Under the pieces are notes generated by a model. It had not been told where the DNA came from. It did not search any database and saw only the letters and a list, made by a program, of their open reading frames with translations. DNA of 58,887 nt from assembly GCA_017538365.1 (NCBI GenBank), contig JAFYIZ010000017.1, positions 1-58,887 on the forward strand, written 5' to 3'. Within the stretch, counting starts at the first letter, position 1. Each line of letters starts with the position of its first letter. Positions 1 through 10,038 of the stretch are shown here, in pieces. The DNA is from a bacterium. Its GTDB lineage: Bacteria > UBP6 > UBA1177. The translations under genes were made by a program, and so were the position numbers.

Positions 1-127
1 ATATTATTGTCATTTTCTTTCAAAAACCATTCTATACAATCATATTTGTTTAACCTTACAAAGACATATCGCAAATATTTTACAGCAAAACCATAAATAT
101 CAGTTCCAAATTTGCAGACATTTCTGC

Positions 128-155
128 TTGCTAAAATTTCCCTTTTCCTTATAAT
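128..155 (+). promoter_or_regulatory. Candidate promoter of the VWA lipoprotein gene
   Basis: TTGCTA (128-133) and TATAAT (150-155) are separated by 16 bp. TTGCTA also pairs with TAGCAA (155-160), giving a 6-bp inverted repeat around the -10 box. The ribosome binding site GGAGG of the next gene follows about 25 bp later, so the leader would be short. Confidence 0.55.
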
Positions 156-190
156 AGCAACTGTTGTTTAACTTTAAAAAGGAGGACAAT

Positions 191-2374
191 ATGAAGAAAT
201 TGAGCTTTGTGATTCTATTCATAGTTTTTGTTTTTTACGGATGTTCAAATGATGAAGAAGATATCAAGTGTGAAAGTTCTCTCGACTGCGCTGTCGGCTT
301 TGTATGCAACACCGTCATAGGTAAATGCAGGCGTCCGGACGAATCTGACACTTCCGATTCGGGAGACACTCTTGCAGACACGGCAGATTCCGGTGACAGC
401 ACGGATTCAGGCGACAGCTCCGATGATTCGGACAATCCAAATGGAAAAACAGGTATAATGTGCGATTGCTTCGGCAAGCAGTATGAAGTTCCTTCATTCG
501 CTTCGGAATACGGTGCGTCTTGGTGCAAAGCTGATGAAGACAGCGACGGCATTCCGAACTGTATCGAAACTCCAAAAGGTATTCCCGTTGATACCGATGA
601 AAACGGCACTCCAGATTATCAAGACAAAGATTCTGACGGTGACGGTATTCCCGATTCAGAAGAGTGTGCCGACTTTGCCAAAGATCAAATGTGCACCGAC
701 ACTAACGGTGACGGAATGCCGAATTACCGTGACATAGACAGTGATGGTGACGGCATTCTCGATTCAAAAGAATGTCCGGATTATGAACAAAATCAGAAAT
801 GCCCTGATGCAGACGAGGATGAAGTACCGAATTATATTGATGACGACAGCGACGGCGACGGTATTTTAGACAGAATAGAAACAGATAAAGATACTGATGA
901 AGACGGTATTCCCAACTATCTCGATTTCGACAGTGACAATGACGGCATTCCGGATGCTAAAGAGTGTCCTACGCAACCATGCCGTGATTCAAACGATAAC
1001 AATGTGCCCGATTTTAAGGAAACCGACAGCGACGGCGACGGTCTGCCTGACAGTCAGGAAGTATTTTGCGGAACTCTGGGTATTTACTCTTCAACAAGCA
1101 AAGATACTGACGGAGACGGATTCAGCGATCTTGCCGAAGTATTGGTAGGAAGCGACCCCTGCAACGCCGAAAGCGGAGTCAAAGATCTCGGGGTAAAATT
1201 CTACTTTGAACTTCCTTACGAAGGGGAAATGCAGAATGACACTCTCGTTTTCTCTCCACAGGTTCAGAAAGCCGACATTTTCTTCAATGTTGATACGACA
1301 GGCTCGATGGGAGATGAAATCACCAAATTGAAAGAGTCGCTTTCTTCGACAATCATCCCGGAAATCAAGGCAAAAATTTCAGACAGTGCATTCGGAGTTT
1401 CCTATTTCGACGATTTTCCAACAGGTCCTAGTAGTTCGCCTTATGGAGGCGGCAGCGACAAACCTTTCGGTCTGCTTCAATCCCCGACGACGGATGTTGC
1501 GACAGCCCAGACGGGTGTAAACCAACTTACAAAACATAGTGGTGCCGATGGTCCTGAATCAGGCTATGAATCGCTTTACAAAATTGCAACCGGAGTAGAA
1601 CTCCGCTGGAACGGCGGTTATGTTCCTGAAGGTGGAGTAGGTTTCAGAGACGGAGCAATTCCGATAGTTTTTCACATCACAGATGCTGCAGCTCATGATT
1701 CAAACAACACTCCTTACAATACTTCTTATGTCTATACCGTATTTAACCAGTCACAGGTTATTGATGCAATGAATGCAATAGGTGCAAAAGTAGTTTCTGT
1801 TGTCTCAAAAGGCGGAAACCAAACTACTGCAACAAACCAGCTCACAACTGTTTCGAACGGAACCGGAGCGGTTGTTCCAAGCTGCGCCAACGCAGGAAGA
1901 ACAACGCTGCTTTATACGATAGAAAGCAACGGTTCCGGACTTGATTCTTCTGCTGTCAACGGTGTTGATGCATTAATCAAATATGCAAGTTTCGATGTCA
2001 GAGTCGAACCTGCCGACGATCTCAACGATCCGTCACTTGACACATCATGCTTCCTTAAAAAAATTGAAGCTCTCGAATATCAGCCGGTCGATGAATGTGC
2101 TGCAACGATTGTTGCAACTCCGGCAGCATTCAACGGCGCTGACTACAACAACGGTTTCACCAACTTTTCTACCGGAACATCTACTGCCGGAACTCCCGGA
2201 AACAAACTCACCTTCAACGTCGAAGCGATGAACGACTGTTTCCCGCAGGAAAAAGAGGCTAAAATGTTCAAGGCATACATCAATGTAATCGACAACAAAA
2301 CAGAATCGATTCTTGACACTCAGCCTGTAACGATCATCGTTCCGGCCAAAAAAAGCAGTAGTGAAAATTACTAA
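191..2374 (+). CDS. Surface lipoprotein with thrombospondin type 3 repeats and a von Willebrand factor A-like domain
   Basis: A 727-residue exported lipoprotein. The start at 191 follows GGAGG and gives a lipoprotein signal ending in FYG-C (Cys18); the reading frame also runs upstream to a TTG, but without a binding site. After a Ser/Asp-rich linker, residues about 115-330 hold roughly seven thrombospondin type 3-like repeats of the form DxDxDGxxD, which bind calcium in known families. A VWA-like domain starts near residue 360 with DTTGSMG (Asp368), a MIDAS-like site in which Thr replaces the first Ser of DxSxS. The C-terminal 150 residues are not recognised. Likely an adhesive or ligand-binding surface protein; the ligand is unknown. 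A lipid kinase gene follows 9 bp later. Confidence 0.85.
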   Translation: MKKLSFVILFIVFVFYGCSNDEEDIKCESSLDCAVGFVCNTVIGKCRRPDESDTSDSGDTLADTADSGDSTDSGDSSDDSDNPNGKTGIMCDCFGKQYEVPSFASEYGASWCKADEDSDGIPNCIETPKGIPVDTDENGTPDYQDKDSDGDGIPDSEECADFAKDQMCTDTNGDGMPNYRDIDSDGDGILDSKECPDYEQNQKCPDADEDEVPNYIDDDSDGDGILDRIETDKDTDEDGIPNYLDFDSDNDGIPDAKECPTQPCRDSNDNNVPDFKETDSDGDGLPDSQEVFCGTLGIYSSTSKDTDGDGFSDLAEVLVGSDPCNAESGVKDLGVKFYFELPYEGEMQNDTLVFSPQVQKADIFFNVDTTGSMGDEITKLKESLSSTIIPEIKAKISDSAFGVSYFDDFPTGPSSSPYGGGSDKPFGLLQSPTTDVATAQTGVNQLTKHSGADGPESGYESLYKIATGVELRWNGGYVPEGGVGFRDGAIPIVFHITDAAAHDSNNTPYNTSYVYTVFNQSQVIDAMNAIGAKVVSVVSKGGNQTTATNQLTTVSNGTGAVVPSCANAGRTTLLYTIESNGSGLDSSAVNGVDALIKYASFDVRVEPADDLNDPSLDTSCFLKKIEALEYQPVDECAATIVATPAAFNGADYNNGFTNFSTGTSTAGTPGNKLTFNVEAMNDCFPQEKEAKMFKAYINVIDNKTESILDTQPVTIIVPAKKSSSENY

Positions 2375-2383
2375 GTCTCTTTC

Positions 2384-3307
2384 ATGCTTGCAGTCATCAT
2401 AAATCCCAAATCTGGCAAAAAGCACTTCAAACATCAGCGTGAGTATCTGCTGCGTCAGCTTGAAGAGCACAGTATCGCTTTCACTGCAAAAGAAACTGAA
2501 TACAAAGGTCATGCCACGGAGCTTGCGCGTGATTTTGTCGAATCGGGCTGCAACCGAATTCTTGTCTGGGGAGGTGACGGAACCATAAGTGAGACTGTAA
2601 ACGGCATCATGACGGCAGAGATCCCCGAAGAAAAGCGGAAAAACATTCAGCTCGGCCTCATTCCGCGCGGAACCGGCAACGATTTCGGGCGTTTCTGGGG
2701 ACTCACAAGAAACTACAAACGCTCGCTCGACATCTTTTTTACAGGCAAGCCAGAGCCAATGGACGTGGGAAGACTTACCTACTTCGAAAACGGTGTTGAA
2801 AAGCACAGATATTTCATCAATTCGATCGGCTACGGCGTCGATCCTTTGACTTGTGTCTATGCAGACAAGCTGAAACCTTTCATCGGATCGCACCATTTCA
2901 ACTATCTTTTCGGGCTCATCGTGGCTCTTTTCAAACAGAGACCAATCCCTGTTTCAGTGAAAGTTGACGGGACCGAGTGTTTTAAAGCGGGACTTTTCAC
3001 GATGAATGTCGGAAACGGGCCGTATTCCGGCGGTGGAATCAGACAAAACCCCGAAGCAAATCCCTGCGACGGCATTTTCAACGCGATGTTTGTCGAAAAA
3101 CCCACTATCGGACAACTTTTCAAGGCACTTCCCAATCTTTTTAATGGACATCTAACCGATATACCTGTCATCCACACAATAAAAGGCTCTGAGATCGAGA
3201 TTATAACTGAAGAAAAAGTTATCGTGGAAACTGACGGGATCTTAATGGACTATGTCGGAAACGGACGTTTAAGCTGCATCCATAACGCGATAAATTTTAT
3301 TATTTGA
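2384..3307 (+). CDS. Diacylglycerol kinase family lipid kinase (YegS/DgkB-like)
   Basis: A 307-residue cytosolic or membrane-associated lipid kinase. The nucleotide-binding signature GGDGT is at residues 63-67 and PRGTGNDF at 94-101, both diagnostic of the DAGK catalytic domain; the length matches the YegS/DgkB family. It probably phosphorylates diacylglycerol or a related lipid with ATP, but the exact lipid cannot be read from sequence. It sits 9 bp after the lipoprotein gene and is probably cotranscribed. Its 3' end overlaps the converging hutH gene by 8 bp, so there is no room for a separate terminator. Confidence 0.9.
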   Translation: MLAVIINPKSGKKHFKHQREYLLRQLEEHSIAFTAKETEYKGHATELARDFVESGCNRILVWGGDGTISETVNGIMTAEIPEEKRKNIQLGLIPRGTGNDFGRFWGLTRNYKRSLDIFFTGKPEPMDVGRLTYFENGVEKHRYFINSIGYGVDPLTCVYADKLKPFIGSHHFNYLFGLIVALFKQRPIPVSVKVDGTECFKAGLFTMNVGNGPYSGGGIRQNPEANPCDGIFNAMFVEKPTIGQLFKALPNLFNGHLTDIPVIHTIKGSEIEIITEEKVIVETDGILMDYVGNGRLSCIHNAINFII

Positions 3308-4826
3308 GAGCGCCAACAGCTTTTTCAGCTACTTTTACGATCTCGTATTCTTTCTTGAGAACGTTCATGAACATCGGGTGAAGGAATGCATCGTTTTCCA
3401 TGAAGGGAACGTCTTTGCGGATAAGTTTGTAGACCGGCTCAATACCGATGCCTGCTTTCATCGGTTTTCTGAAATCGATCGCCTGCATTGCGGTGAGAAG
3501 CTCGATGCAGATTATCTTTACGGTGTTTTCAACAACTGCCGTGCATTTTCTTGCAGCGGTCGTTCCCATGCTGACGTGGTCTTCCTTTCCTGCCGAAGTC
3601 GGGATCGAATCTACTGTTGCCGGAAAAGACTGGGTCTTGTTCTCGCTTGCAAGGCTTGCAGCTGCGACGTGAGCGATCATGAAACCGCTGTTGAGACCTT
3701 TGTTTTTAACGAGGAATGCGGGAGCCTGGTTGAAAACGGGGTTGATGAGCTGTTCAATTCTTCTTTCGGAGATGCTTCCAAGCTCAGAAACAGCCGCAGT
3801 GAGGTAATCCATAACAAGTCCGATCGGTTCTCCGTGGAAGTTTCCTGCAGAGATCGTCTCTTTCTCATCGGGGAAAATAAGCGGGTTGTCAGTCGAAGAA
3901 TTGAGCTCGGTCGTGATGACTTTCTCAACGTGGCGGAGTGCGTCTCTGACTGCACCGTGGACCTGCGGAGCGCAGCGGAGGCTGTATGCATCCTGAACTT
4001 TCGGGCAGTTGCGGTGACTTTCGCGGATCTCAGATTTAGCGATGAGTTTGAGAACATTTTCGGAAACTTCCGCCTGTCCGGGGTGAGCTCTGACGATGTT
4101 TACTTTCTGATCGAATGCGCGGTCGGTGCCCATGATGCCTTCGATAGTGGAAGTGAGCGCGATATCAGCAAGTTTGAGAAGGTTGTGGACTCTGTGGACT
4201 GCGAGAGCGCCGAGAGCCGTCATTACCTGCGTTCCGTTGATGAGGGCAAGACCTTCTTTCGCCTTAAGCGTGATGGGTTTTATCTTTTTAGCTTTGAAAA
4301 CCTGGGCAGTTTCGACCATTTTGCCGTCGTCAGTCATAACGAAACCTTCTCCGCAGAGAACGATAGCAAGATGAGCCAGAGGAGCGAGGTCGCCGCTTGC
4401 ACCGACACTTCCCTGTGACGGTATGAACGGGATTATATCTTTATTGAGGAGTTCAAGAAGTTTGTCGAAAGTTTCGAGAGAGATGCCGCTGAAACCCTTT
4501 GCGAGGACGTTTGCGCGAAGAAGCATGATCGCTCTGACAGTCTCTTTGTTGAAAGGAGCACCGACACCGATCGCATGGCTGCGGATAAGGTTGATCTGAA
4601 GCGTCTCAAGGTCTTTATGCTCGACTTTGACGTCGCTCAGAATACCGAAACCTGTGTTGATGCCGTAAACAGCCTTGTCCTTTTTGAGGATCGAATCAAC
4701 GAATTTGCGGCATTTCGCCATTTTCGCACGTGTCTTTTCGTTGATGGCAACTTCAGCCTGACCTTTTGCTACTAAAACGACATCATCGATCGTAAGGTTT
4801 TCACCGTTAAGAAAAACTTTTTTCAT
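3300..4826 (-). CDS. hutH: Histidine ammonia-lyase
   Basis: A 508-residue enzyme that removes ammonia from L-histidine to give trans-urocanate. The Ala-Ser-Gly triad that cyclises into the MIO cofactor is at residues 143-145 inside GASGDLAPLAH, and the conserved catalytic Tyr is in YGINTGFG (residue 54). Full length for the family. The ATG is preceded by GAGAGGG. No urocanase, imidazolonepropionase or formiminoglutamate gene is adjacent, so the rest of the degradation pathway must lie elsewhere or be absent. Aromatic ammonia-lyases share the fold, but the overall sequence reads as HutH. Confidence 0.93.
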   Translation of the reverse strand: MKKVFLNGENLTIDDVVLVAKGQAEVAINEKTRAKMAKCRKFVDSILKKDKAVYGINTGFGILSDVKVEHKDLETLQINLIRSHAIGVGAPFNKETVRAIMLLRANVLAKGFSGISLETFDKLLELLNKDIIPFIPSQGSVGASGDLAPLAHLAIVLCGEGFVMTDDGKMVETAQVFKAKKIKPITLKAKEGLALINGTQVMTALGALAVHRVHNLLKLADIALTSTIEGIMGTDRAFDQKVNIVRAHPGQAEVSENVLKLIAKSEIRESHRNCPKVQDAYSLRCAPQVHGAVRDALRHVEKVITTELNSSTDNPLIFPDEKETISAGNFHGEPIGLVMDYLTAAVSELGSISERRIEQLINPVFNQAPAFLVKNKGLNSGFMIAHVAAASLASENKTQSFPATVDSIPTSAGKEDHVSMGTTAARKCTAVVENTVKIICIELLTAMQAIDFRKPMKAGIGIEPVYKLIRKDVPFMENDAFLHPMFMNVLKKEYEIVKVAEKAVGALK

Positions 4827-4906
4827 AATTCCCTCTCAATTCAAGTTTATAAAACAAAAAACGGGTGTGTATAGCACAAAAAACGGAAAAAAGAATTTTT
4901 AAATTG

Positions 4907-4934
4907 TTGCCGAATTTTGAAATAAATTTAATAT
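4907..4934 (+). promoter_or_regulatory. Candidate promoter of the DUF58 gene
   Basis: TTGCCG (4907-4912), 16 bp, TAATAT (4929-4934), in the divergent gap between hutH and the DUF58 gene. Transcription would start about 40 bp before the chosen ATG. Confidence 0.4.
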
Positions 4935-4981
4935 CTGCGCTGTTTTTTGACCGTTTTGGTCGTCATTTGCAGGGATTTGCG

Positions 4982-5845
4982 ATGCTGAATGAAGAATTGC
5001 TCAAAAAAATCAGATATATAGAACTTAACGTAAAAAAGAAGGTCGACAGCTGCTTTCAGGGTTCATACCACACTTTGTTCAAAGGTCACGGCCTCGAATT
5101 TCAGGAAGTGCGCGAATACACCGAAAACGATGATGCAAGACTCATCGACTGGAACGTTACGGCTAGAACGGGAAAGCCTTTCGTCAAACTCTATCAGGAA
5201 GAGCGCGAACTCACGGTTTTTGTTGTCGCCGACATTTCGGGTTCGAGCATCTACGGCCAGAGAAGCGGAATCCGTGACGCGATGACAACGATTGCAGCAG
5301 CACTTACTTTCAGCGCGATAAAAAATTCGGATAAAGTGGGGCTTCTCCTTTTTTCGGACAAAGTCGAGGAGTACATCCCGCCGAGAAAAGGCAAAAACCA
5401 TCTTCTGACGGTTATCCGCTCGCTTCTTACCGCCGAACCGACCGGACGCGGAACTGATCCGGACGCAGCTTTCACATTTCTCAACAAAATGATGAAACGC
5501 AAAGCGCTCGTTTTTTTCCTTTCCGACATGCTTTTCGACAAACTGCCGGATTCAATCAAAACAACGGCATCGAAACACGAGATAGTTTCAGTCGGACTCG
5601 TTGACGACATGCTTTTTTCGCCTTTTACCGACGGCGCACTCAGAACAGTTGACCCCGAAAACGGAGAAACGGCGCTTTTAGATTTCACAAATGCGGCAAG
5701 AATCGGTGAAGAGCGCTTCATCGCCGAAAAAAAGAGCGGATTCGACCGCCTCGGAATATCCTCGATGTGGATAAGAAACCGCGAAAACTACATGGATGAC
5801 CTCGTAAACGAGTTCCAGAAACTCAACAGAATCAAAAAAAGATAA
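4982..5845 (+). CDS. DUF58 domain protein with VWA-like fold
   Basis: A 287-residue DUF58 protein. The frame is open from 4865, but the ATG at 4982, preceded by AGGGA, starts the conserved part. The family signature region RxYxxxDDxRxIDWN is seen as REYTENDDARLIDWN, and a VWA-like strand with DISGSS follows. DUF58 proteins normally sit beside a MoxR-type AAA ATPase and work with it as chaperone-like pairs on envelope or redox targets. No MoxR gene is present here, so its partner must be elsewhere. It precedes yebC by 93 bp. Confidence 0.85.
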   Translation: MLNEELLKKIRYIELNVKKKVDSCFQGSYHTLFKGHGLEFQEVREYTENDDARLIDWNVTARTGKPFVKLYQEERELTVFVVADISGSSIYGQRSGIRDAMTTIAAALTFSAIKNSDKVGLLLFSDKVEEYIPPRKGKNHLLTVIRSLLTAEPTGRGTDPDAAFTFLNKMMKRKALVFFLSDMLFDKLPDSIKTTASKHEIVSVGLVDDMLFSPFTDGALRTVDPENGETALLDFTNAARIGEERFIAEKKSGFDRLGISSMWIRNRENYMDDLVNEFQKLNRIKKR

Positions 5846-5879
5846 TTAAAACACATCAGTATCTCAAAAAACTTGCAGA

Positions 5880-5900
5880 TTTATTCATTTTATGGTAGAG
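5880..5900 (+). repeat. Short intergenic repeat, copy shared with 12393-12413
   Basis: A 21-bp stretch ending in TTATGGTAGAG that matches 12393-12413 at 20 of 21 positions. Both copies lie just after a plus-strand gene and are followed by GC-rich sequence. Treated as a fragment of the mosaic repeat family described at 12383 and 24684. Confidence 0.5.
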
Positions 5901-5938
5901 GGCGGCGGCTTTTTTTAACAACTCTCAGGAGGTTTTCT

Positions 5939-6685
5939 ATGTCAGGCCACAATAAGTGGAGCACGATTAAGCACAAAAAAGGTGCTGCAGATGCAAAAAG
6001 AGGCAAAATTTTCACAAAACTCATCAAAGAAATCACGATAGCTGCGAAAGGCGGCGGCGGAGACCCCGACGGCAACCCGCGTCTTAAGACTGCCATCCAG
6101 TCTGCGAAAGCGGCTAACATGCCTCTCGACAATATCACCCGTGCAATCAAAAAAGGAACAGGCGAACTTGAAGGTTCAAGCTACGAAGAAGCAACATACG
6201 AGGGATACGGTCCGGGCGGAGTCGCAGTTATGGTTGACTGCCTTACCGACAACAAAAACAGAACTGTTTCCGAAATCAGAAGGATCTTCACGAAAGCCGG
6301 CGGCAATATGGGCAACAACGGCTGCGTAAACTGGATGTTCAGCCAGAAAGGTCAGATCATCATCCCGAAAGAGGGCGTTGACGAAGAAAAACTTATGGAA
6401 GACGCACTTGAAGCTGGTGCTGAAGACGTAATCGACAACGACGAAGTTTGGGAAATCAGAACCGACATGGGCGATGTTTACGCTGTTTCTGGTGTTCTTA
6501 CCGAAAAAGGATACCAGTTCGAAGAAGCAAAGATCGCGCGTATCCCGCAGAATTTCGTAAAAGTCGAAGGAAAGGTCGCTGAGCAGGTCCTCAAACTCAT
6601 GGAAGCGTTTGACGACAGCGACGACGTTCAGGATGTCTATGCGAACTACGACATAGATTTCAGCCAGTTGCCAGAGGAAGAATAG
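5939..6685 (+). CDS. yebC: YebC/PmpR family transcriptional regulator
   Basis: A 248-residue protein starting [14 protein letters not shown] after the ATG, the invariant start of the YebC family. An AGGAGG site sits 7 bp upstream, so the upstream open frame to 5873 is not used. Family members act as DNA-binding regulators or as translation factors that relieve ribosome stalling at proline-rich sequences; which applies here cannot be told. Directly upstream of ruvC, the classical yebC-ruvC-ruvA-ruvB order. Confidence 0.95.
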   Translation: MSGHNKWSTIKHKKGAADAKRGKIFTKLIKEITIAAKGGGGDPDGNPRLKTAIQSAKAANMPLDNITRAIKKGTGELEGSSYEEATYEGYGPGGVAVMVDCLTDNKNRTVSEIRRIFTKAGGNMGNNGCVNWMFSQKGQIIIPKEGVDEEKLMEDALEAGAEDVIDNDEVWEIRTDMGDVYAVSGVLTEKGYQFEEAKIARIPQNFVKVEGKVAEQVLKLMEAFDDSDDVQDVYANYDIDFSQLPEEE

Positions 6686-6693
6686 TTTAAGTC

Positions 6694-7173
6694 TTGGATA
6701 ACAAAGGCTACATCATTTTAGGAATCGACCCCGGCAGCATCAAAACGGGTTACGGACTCATCAATGCTGTCGGGCGTTCTTTTTTTCACATTGACAACGG
6801 CTTGATAATGCCGCCGAAAGGGCTTGATTTCAAAGACAGAATCGGTTTTATCTTCCGCGAAGTCTGCGATGTAATGGAAAAATTCAAGCCGAATGTCGTC
6901 GCTCTGGAAGATGTTTTCATCGCAAAAAACGCTCAGAGCGCGCTGAAACTGGGACACGTCAGAGGTGCTGTAATGAGCGCTGCCGCAATCCACGGACTTC
7001 CTCTTTTCGAATACACTCCGACAAGGGTTAAGCAGTCGGTCACGGGTAACGGCAGAGCTGAAAAATTCCAGATTCAGGAAATGATAAAGATCCTGCTCAG
7101 ACTCAAGGAAGCGCCTTACGAAGACGCGGCGGATGCTTTGGCAATCGCAATAACTCACGCATTTACGGTGTAA
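6694..7173 (+). CDS. ruvC: Crossover junction endodeoxyribonuclease RuvC
   Basis: A 159-residue Holliday junction resolvase. The four acidic catalytic residues are present: Asp12 in GIDPGS, Glu72 in LEDVF, and Asp144/Asp147 in EDAADALA. It nicks symmetrically related strands of four-way junctions during recombination, guided by RuvAB. The predicted start is a TTG 8 bp after yebC; no better ATG precedes the first conserved strand. ruvA starts 2 bp after the stop. Confidence 0.95.
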   Translation: MDNKGYIILGIDPGSIKTGYGLINAVGRSFFHIDNGLIMPPKGLDFKDRIGFIFREVCDVMEKFKPNVVALEDVFIAKNAQSALKLGHVRGAVMSAAAIHGLPLFEYTPTRVKQSVTGNGRAEKFQIQEMIKILLRLKEAPYEDAADALAIAITHAFTV

Positions 7174-7175
7174 AA

Positions 7176-7781
7176 ATGATAGGATACCTCAAAGGAACAG
7201 TCGTTGCAAACGAAGAGCGCGAGCTCACGATCCTCACTGAAGGCGGTGTCGGCTACGTTGTCGGCGTCACTCCGACTTTGAACGTAAAATATCCCGAAGG
7301 TGAAAACATTTCGCTTTTCGTACAGACTTTCGTCCGCGAAGATGCGATCGACCTTTACGGATTCGAGCGGATTGAGGAAAAACATCTTTTCAATCTGCTC
7401 TGCGAAGTGAACAAGATCGGACCGAAAACGGCGCTTTCGATCCTTGCCTTTGCTCCGATAGAAGAGATAGTTTCGGCGATAATTTCGGCAAACTCGCAGT
7501 TTTTCAAGAAAATCAGCGGAGTAGGTGCAAAAACGGCTGAAAAAATCATCATCGACCTCAAAGACAAAACCGATAAATTCTCGGCGATCCAGGGCTCACT
7601 TCCGGTAGACGCACCGGCTCTTTCAAACGACAGGCAGACCCGCGAAGCTGCCGAAGCTCTCACCGCACTCGGCTACAATCCGCTTCAAATCAAGCACGCT
7701 TTGGCGAAAGTCGCAGACAAAGAGTCGAAAAACGCGGGGAATATCGTCAGAGAAGCACTTAAAATTATCAGAAACAGCTGA
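7176..7781 (+). CDS. ruvA: Holliday junction branch migration protein RuvA
   Basis: A 201-residue protein of normal length. It has an N-terminal OB-fold (MIGYLKGTV), two helix-hairpin-helix motifs (around VNKIGPKTA and ISGVGAKTA) and a C-terminal helical domain that contacts RuvB. RuvA tetramers hold the junction open in a square-planar form and load the RuvB motor. Tightly packed between ruvC and ruvB. Confidence 0.96.
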   Translation: MIGYLKGTVVANEERELTILTEGGVGYVVGVTPTLNVKYPEGENISLFVQTFVREDAIDLYGFERIEEKHLFNLLCEVNKIGPKTALSILAFAPIEEIVSAIISANSQFFKKISGVGAKTAEKIIIDLKDKTDKFSAIQGSLPVDAPALSNDRQTREAAEALTALGYNPLQIKHALAKVADKESKNAGNIVREALKIIRNS

Positions 7782-7795
7782 TTGGACGGTGAAAA

Positions 7796-8815
7796 ATGAA
7801 TGAAGAAAGATTGCTCAACTCGCAGGAACTTCCCGAAGATTCGTCGCTTGAAGGGGGCTTAAGACCCAAGAACCTGAGCGGCTACATCGGACAGAAAGCT
7901 GTTGTTGACAACATAAAAATATTCATCGAAGCTGCGAAAAAAAACGGAAGACCGCTGGATCATATCCTTCTTGCGGGGCCTCCCGGACTCGGAAAAACTA
8001 CTCTCAGTCAGATAATCGCCAACGAAATGGGAGTTGAAATGCTTTCGACTTCAGGACCTGTCATCGAGAAAAAAGGCGATCTCGCAGGGCTTCTCACCGC
8101 TTTGCAGGAACACGACGTCCTTTTTATCGATGAAATACACCGCCTCAATCCGGCAGTCGAAGAGAGCCTTTATCCCGCGATGGAAGATTTCCGCTTCGAC
8201 ATTATGCTCGGCGAAGGTCAGCACGCGAAAAGCATGCCGCTTCCGATCGCACCTTTCACACTCATCGGCGCAACGACGAAAACGGGACTTCTTTCAAGCC
8301 CGCTGCGGGACAGATTCCAGATAGTTTTCAGAATGGACTACTACACTGTCGAAGAGCTTGAAACTATCGTAAAGCGCTCGTCGAAAGTTCTGGGAATAAC
8401 CATTGACGATGACGGTGCACACGAAATTGCAAGACGTTCCCGCGGAACTCCCCGACTCGCAAACAGAATTCTGAAGCGTGTCCGCGATTTTGCACTCGTC
8501 AAAGGAAACGGAAATATAGACCTGGCGATTGCGAGATACGCTCTCAACCAGTTGGAAATCGACGAAGACGGGCTTGACCAGATGGATAGAACGATACTCA
8601 TGACGATAATCGAATCATTCCGCGGCGGACCTGTCGGAATCGAGGCAATCGCGGCAAGCGTCAGCGAGGAAAAACGGACTCTTGAAGACGTTTACGAGCC
8701 TTACCTCATAAAATCGGGATTCATCGCACGCACTCCGAAAGGGAGAATCGTCACGAGAAAAACTTTGGATAAATTCGGAATCAAACCCGACACGGTTCAG
8801 GGAGAACTCTTTTGA
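7796..8815 (+). CDS. ruvB: Holliday junction DNA helicase RuvB
   Basis: A 339-residue AAA+ motor that drives branch migration. Walker [10 protein letters not shown] is at residues 61-69, Walker B as FIDEIHR, an arginine-finger region as PLRDRF, and a C-terminal winged helix is present. It works as hexameric rings flanking RuvA on the junction. The stop overlaps the start of the next gene in TTGA, suggesting translational coupling. Confidence 0.97.
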   Translation: MNEERLLNSQELPEDSSLEGGLRPKNLSGYIGQKAVVDNIKIFIEAAKKNGRPLDHILLAGPPGLGKTTLSQIIANEMGVEMLSTSGPVIEKKGDLAGLLTALQEHDVLFIDEIHRLNPAVEESLYPAMEDFRFDIMLGEGQHAKSMPLPIAPFTLIGATTKTGLLSSPLRDRFQIVFRMDYYTVEELETIVKRSSKVLGITIDDDGAHEIARRSRGTPRLANRILKRVRDFALVKGNGNIDLAIARYALNQLEIDEDGLDQMDRTILMTIIESFRGGPVGIEAIAASVSEEKRTLEDVYEPYLIKSGFIARTPKGRIVTRKTLDKFGIKPDTVQGELF

Positions 8816-10032
8816 GAAAATACTACGAAGAGCTGAAAAAAATCGAAGATTTCGCCTCTTTCGACAGAACTCAGCTGCTTGATTACATCCACAGACAGAA
8901 GTTCGAGGCTTCGGTCATTTGCGGAGTCGATGCAAAATTCTGGGTAGAACTCGACTACATCATCGCCCTTATGAAATATTCTCTGGCAGATATCAACGAC
9001 GCCAAAAAAGAGTTTTTTATCAAGAGCGTTATTCCGTTCATGCAGAAAAAAATCAATTACACAAAAAACTGCTGGAAAACTCTTCCGGAAAACGAGTTTT
9101 TTTACCTCAGAAAAGACTTGAAAACTTTTGAAGACATTTTCTCGCACGCTTCGAATATTGCGAACAAAAATCTCAATTATTTCATGCCTTTTCCGCTGTT
9201 TCTCAATGCTATTGACTCGATGACGGTGCTTTATCCGCTCCTTGAAAAATCATGCGACCCGAGAATGATAGTAAGGTACAACTACGACATTCTGCTGACA
9301 CGTTATCTGGTCGGAGATTTTTCGGCGCAGCTGGTTGATATTATTGACTATCTGATCTGGGTTCAGGCAGTCTTCCACACAGCCGGCAGCGCGGACCAGC
9401 AGGAATTCCGCAATCAAATCATCGCCCGACTCTCCGCATTCATCAATACCGAATCGGATTTTAAAAACGGAACAGAATATTCGGCTAAAAGTTTTGTTCT
9501 CGAACTTCACGAAGTCCTGACTGACATAAATATCAAAAGCAAGATTCAGGAACTGCAAAACAGCATACTCGAAACCGATATAAGCGTCGTCGAGTGCCTG
9601 AGAAAAATCACTTCGATATTCATGGACCCCGACATTTCGGGGCAGGCCAATGTCGTCAGAGATCTGACAATAGCCTCGGATCTCGCTTCTTCGGTCATAA
9701 AACACATCAAAGAAAGCAACAACAGCGCGCTTTACGAAGACATCGCCCTTTCAAAAGCTCTCGAATCTTACTTCATGCAGGTTTCGCGCCATATGTTCGA
9801 TGCCCAGATCGACATGGAAGTATGCAGAATCTTTGAGATAATGTTCTATCTCGAAAAAACTCTGCCGTCGTTTATCATGCACGACGACATCATCACGCTG
9901 CTTGAAATCTCAGTAGAAAAATTAAATACCCAGAAGAAACGTCTGACAGAAAATCTGAACGGAACTTTCGATCCCGAAGCGGCGGAACTCTTCAAAGCCA
10001 AAATGAAGCAGGTTTACGCCGGAAAAATATAA
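8812..10032 (+). CDS. Uncharacterized helical protein coupled to ruvB
   Basis: A 406-residue protein I do not recognise. It starts with TTG at 8812, overlapping the ruvB stop by 4 bp, so it is probably made by translational coupling. It has no signal peptide or obvious membrane segment, is rich in Leu, Ile, Glu and Lys, and looks almost wholly alpha-helical. No nucleotide-binding or metal motif is evident. Its position at the end of the yebC-ruvCAB operon hints at DNA repair, but this is only context. It ends 6 bp before the converging nitroreductase gene. Confidence 0.75.
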   Translation: MRKYYEELKKIEDFASFDRTQLLDYIHRQKFEASVICGVDAKFWVELDYIIALMKYSLADINDAKKEFFIKSVIPFMQKKINYTKNCWKTLPENEFFYLRKDLKTFEDIFSHASNIANKNLNYFMPFPLFLNAIDSMTVLYPLLEKSCDPRMIVRYNYDILLTRYLVGDFSAQLVDIIDYLIWVQAVFHTAGSADQQEFRNQIIARLSAFINTESDFKNGTEYSAKSFVLELHEVLTDINIKSKIQELQNSILETDISVVECLRKITSIFMDPDISGQANVVRDLTIASDLASSVIKHIKESNNSALYEDIALSKALESYFMQVSRHMFDAQIDMEVCRIFEIMFYLEKTLPSFIMHDDIITLLEISVEKLNTQKKRLTENLNGTFDPEAAELFKAKMKQVYAGKI

Positions 10033-10038
10033 GAATCC

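Noticed and set aside
2045-2896. 283-codon minus-strand frame across the lipoprotein and lipid kinase genes
   Set aside because: Overlaps two real genes in antisense and crosses their boundary.
3378-4418. 346-codon plus-strand frame inside hutH
   Set aside because: Antisense to hutH, with no binding site and no domain.
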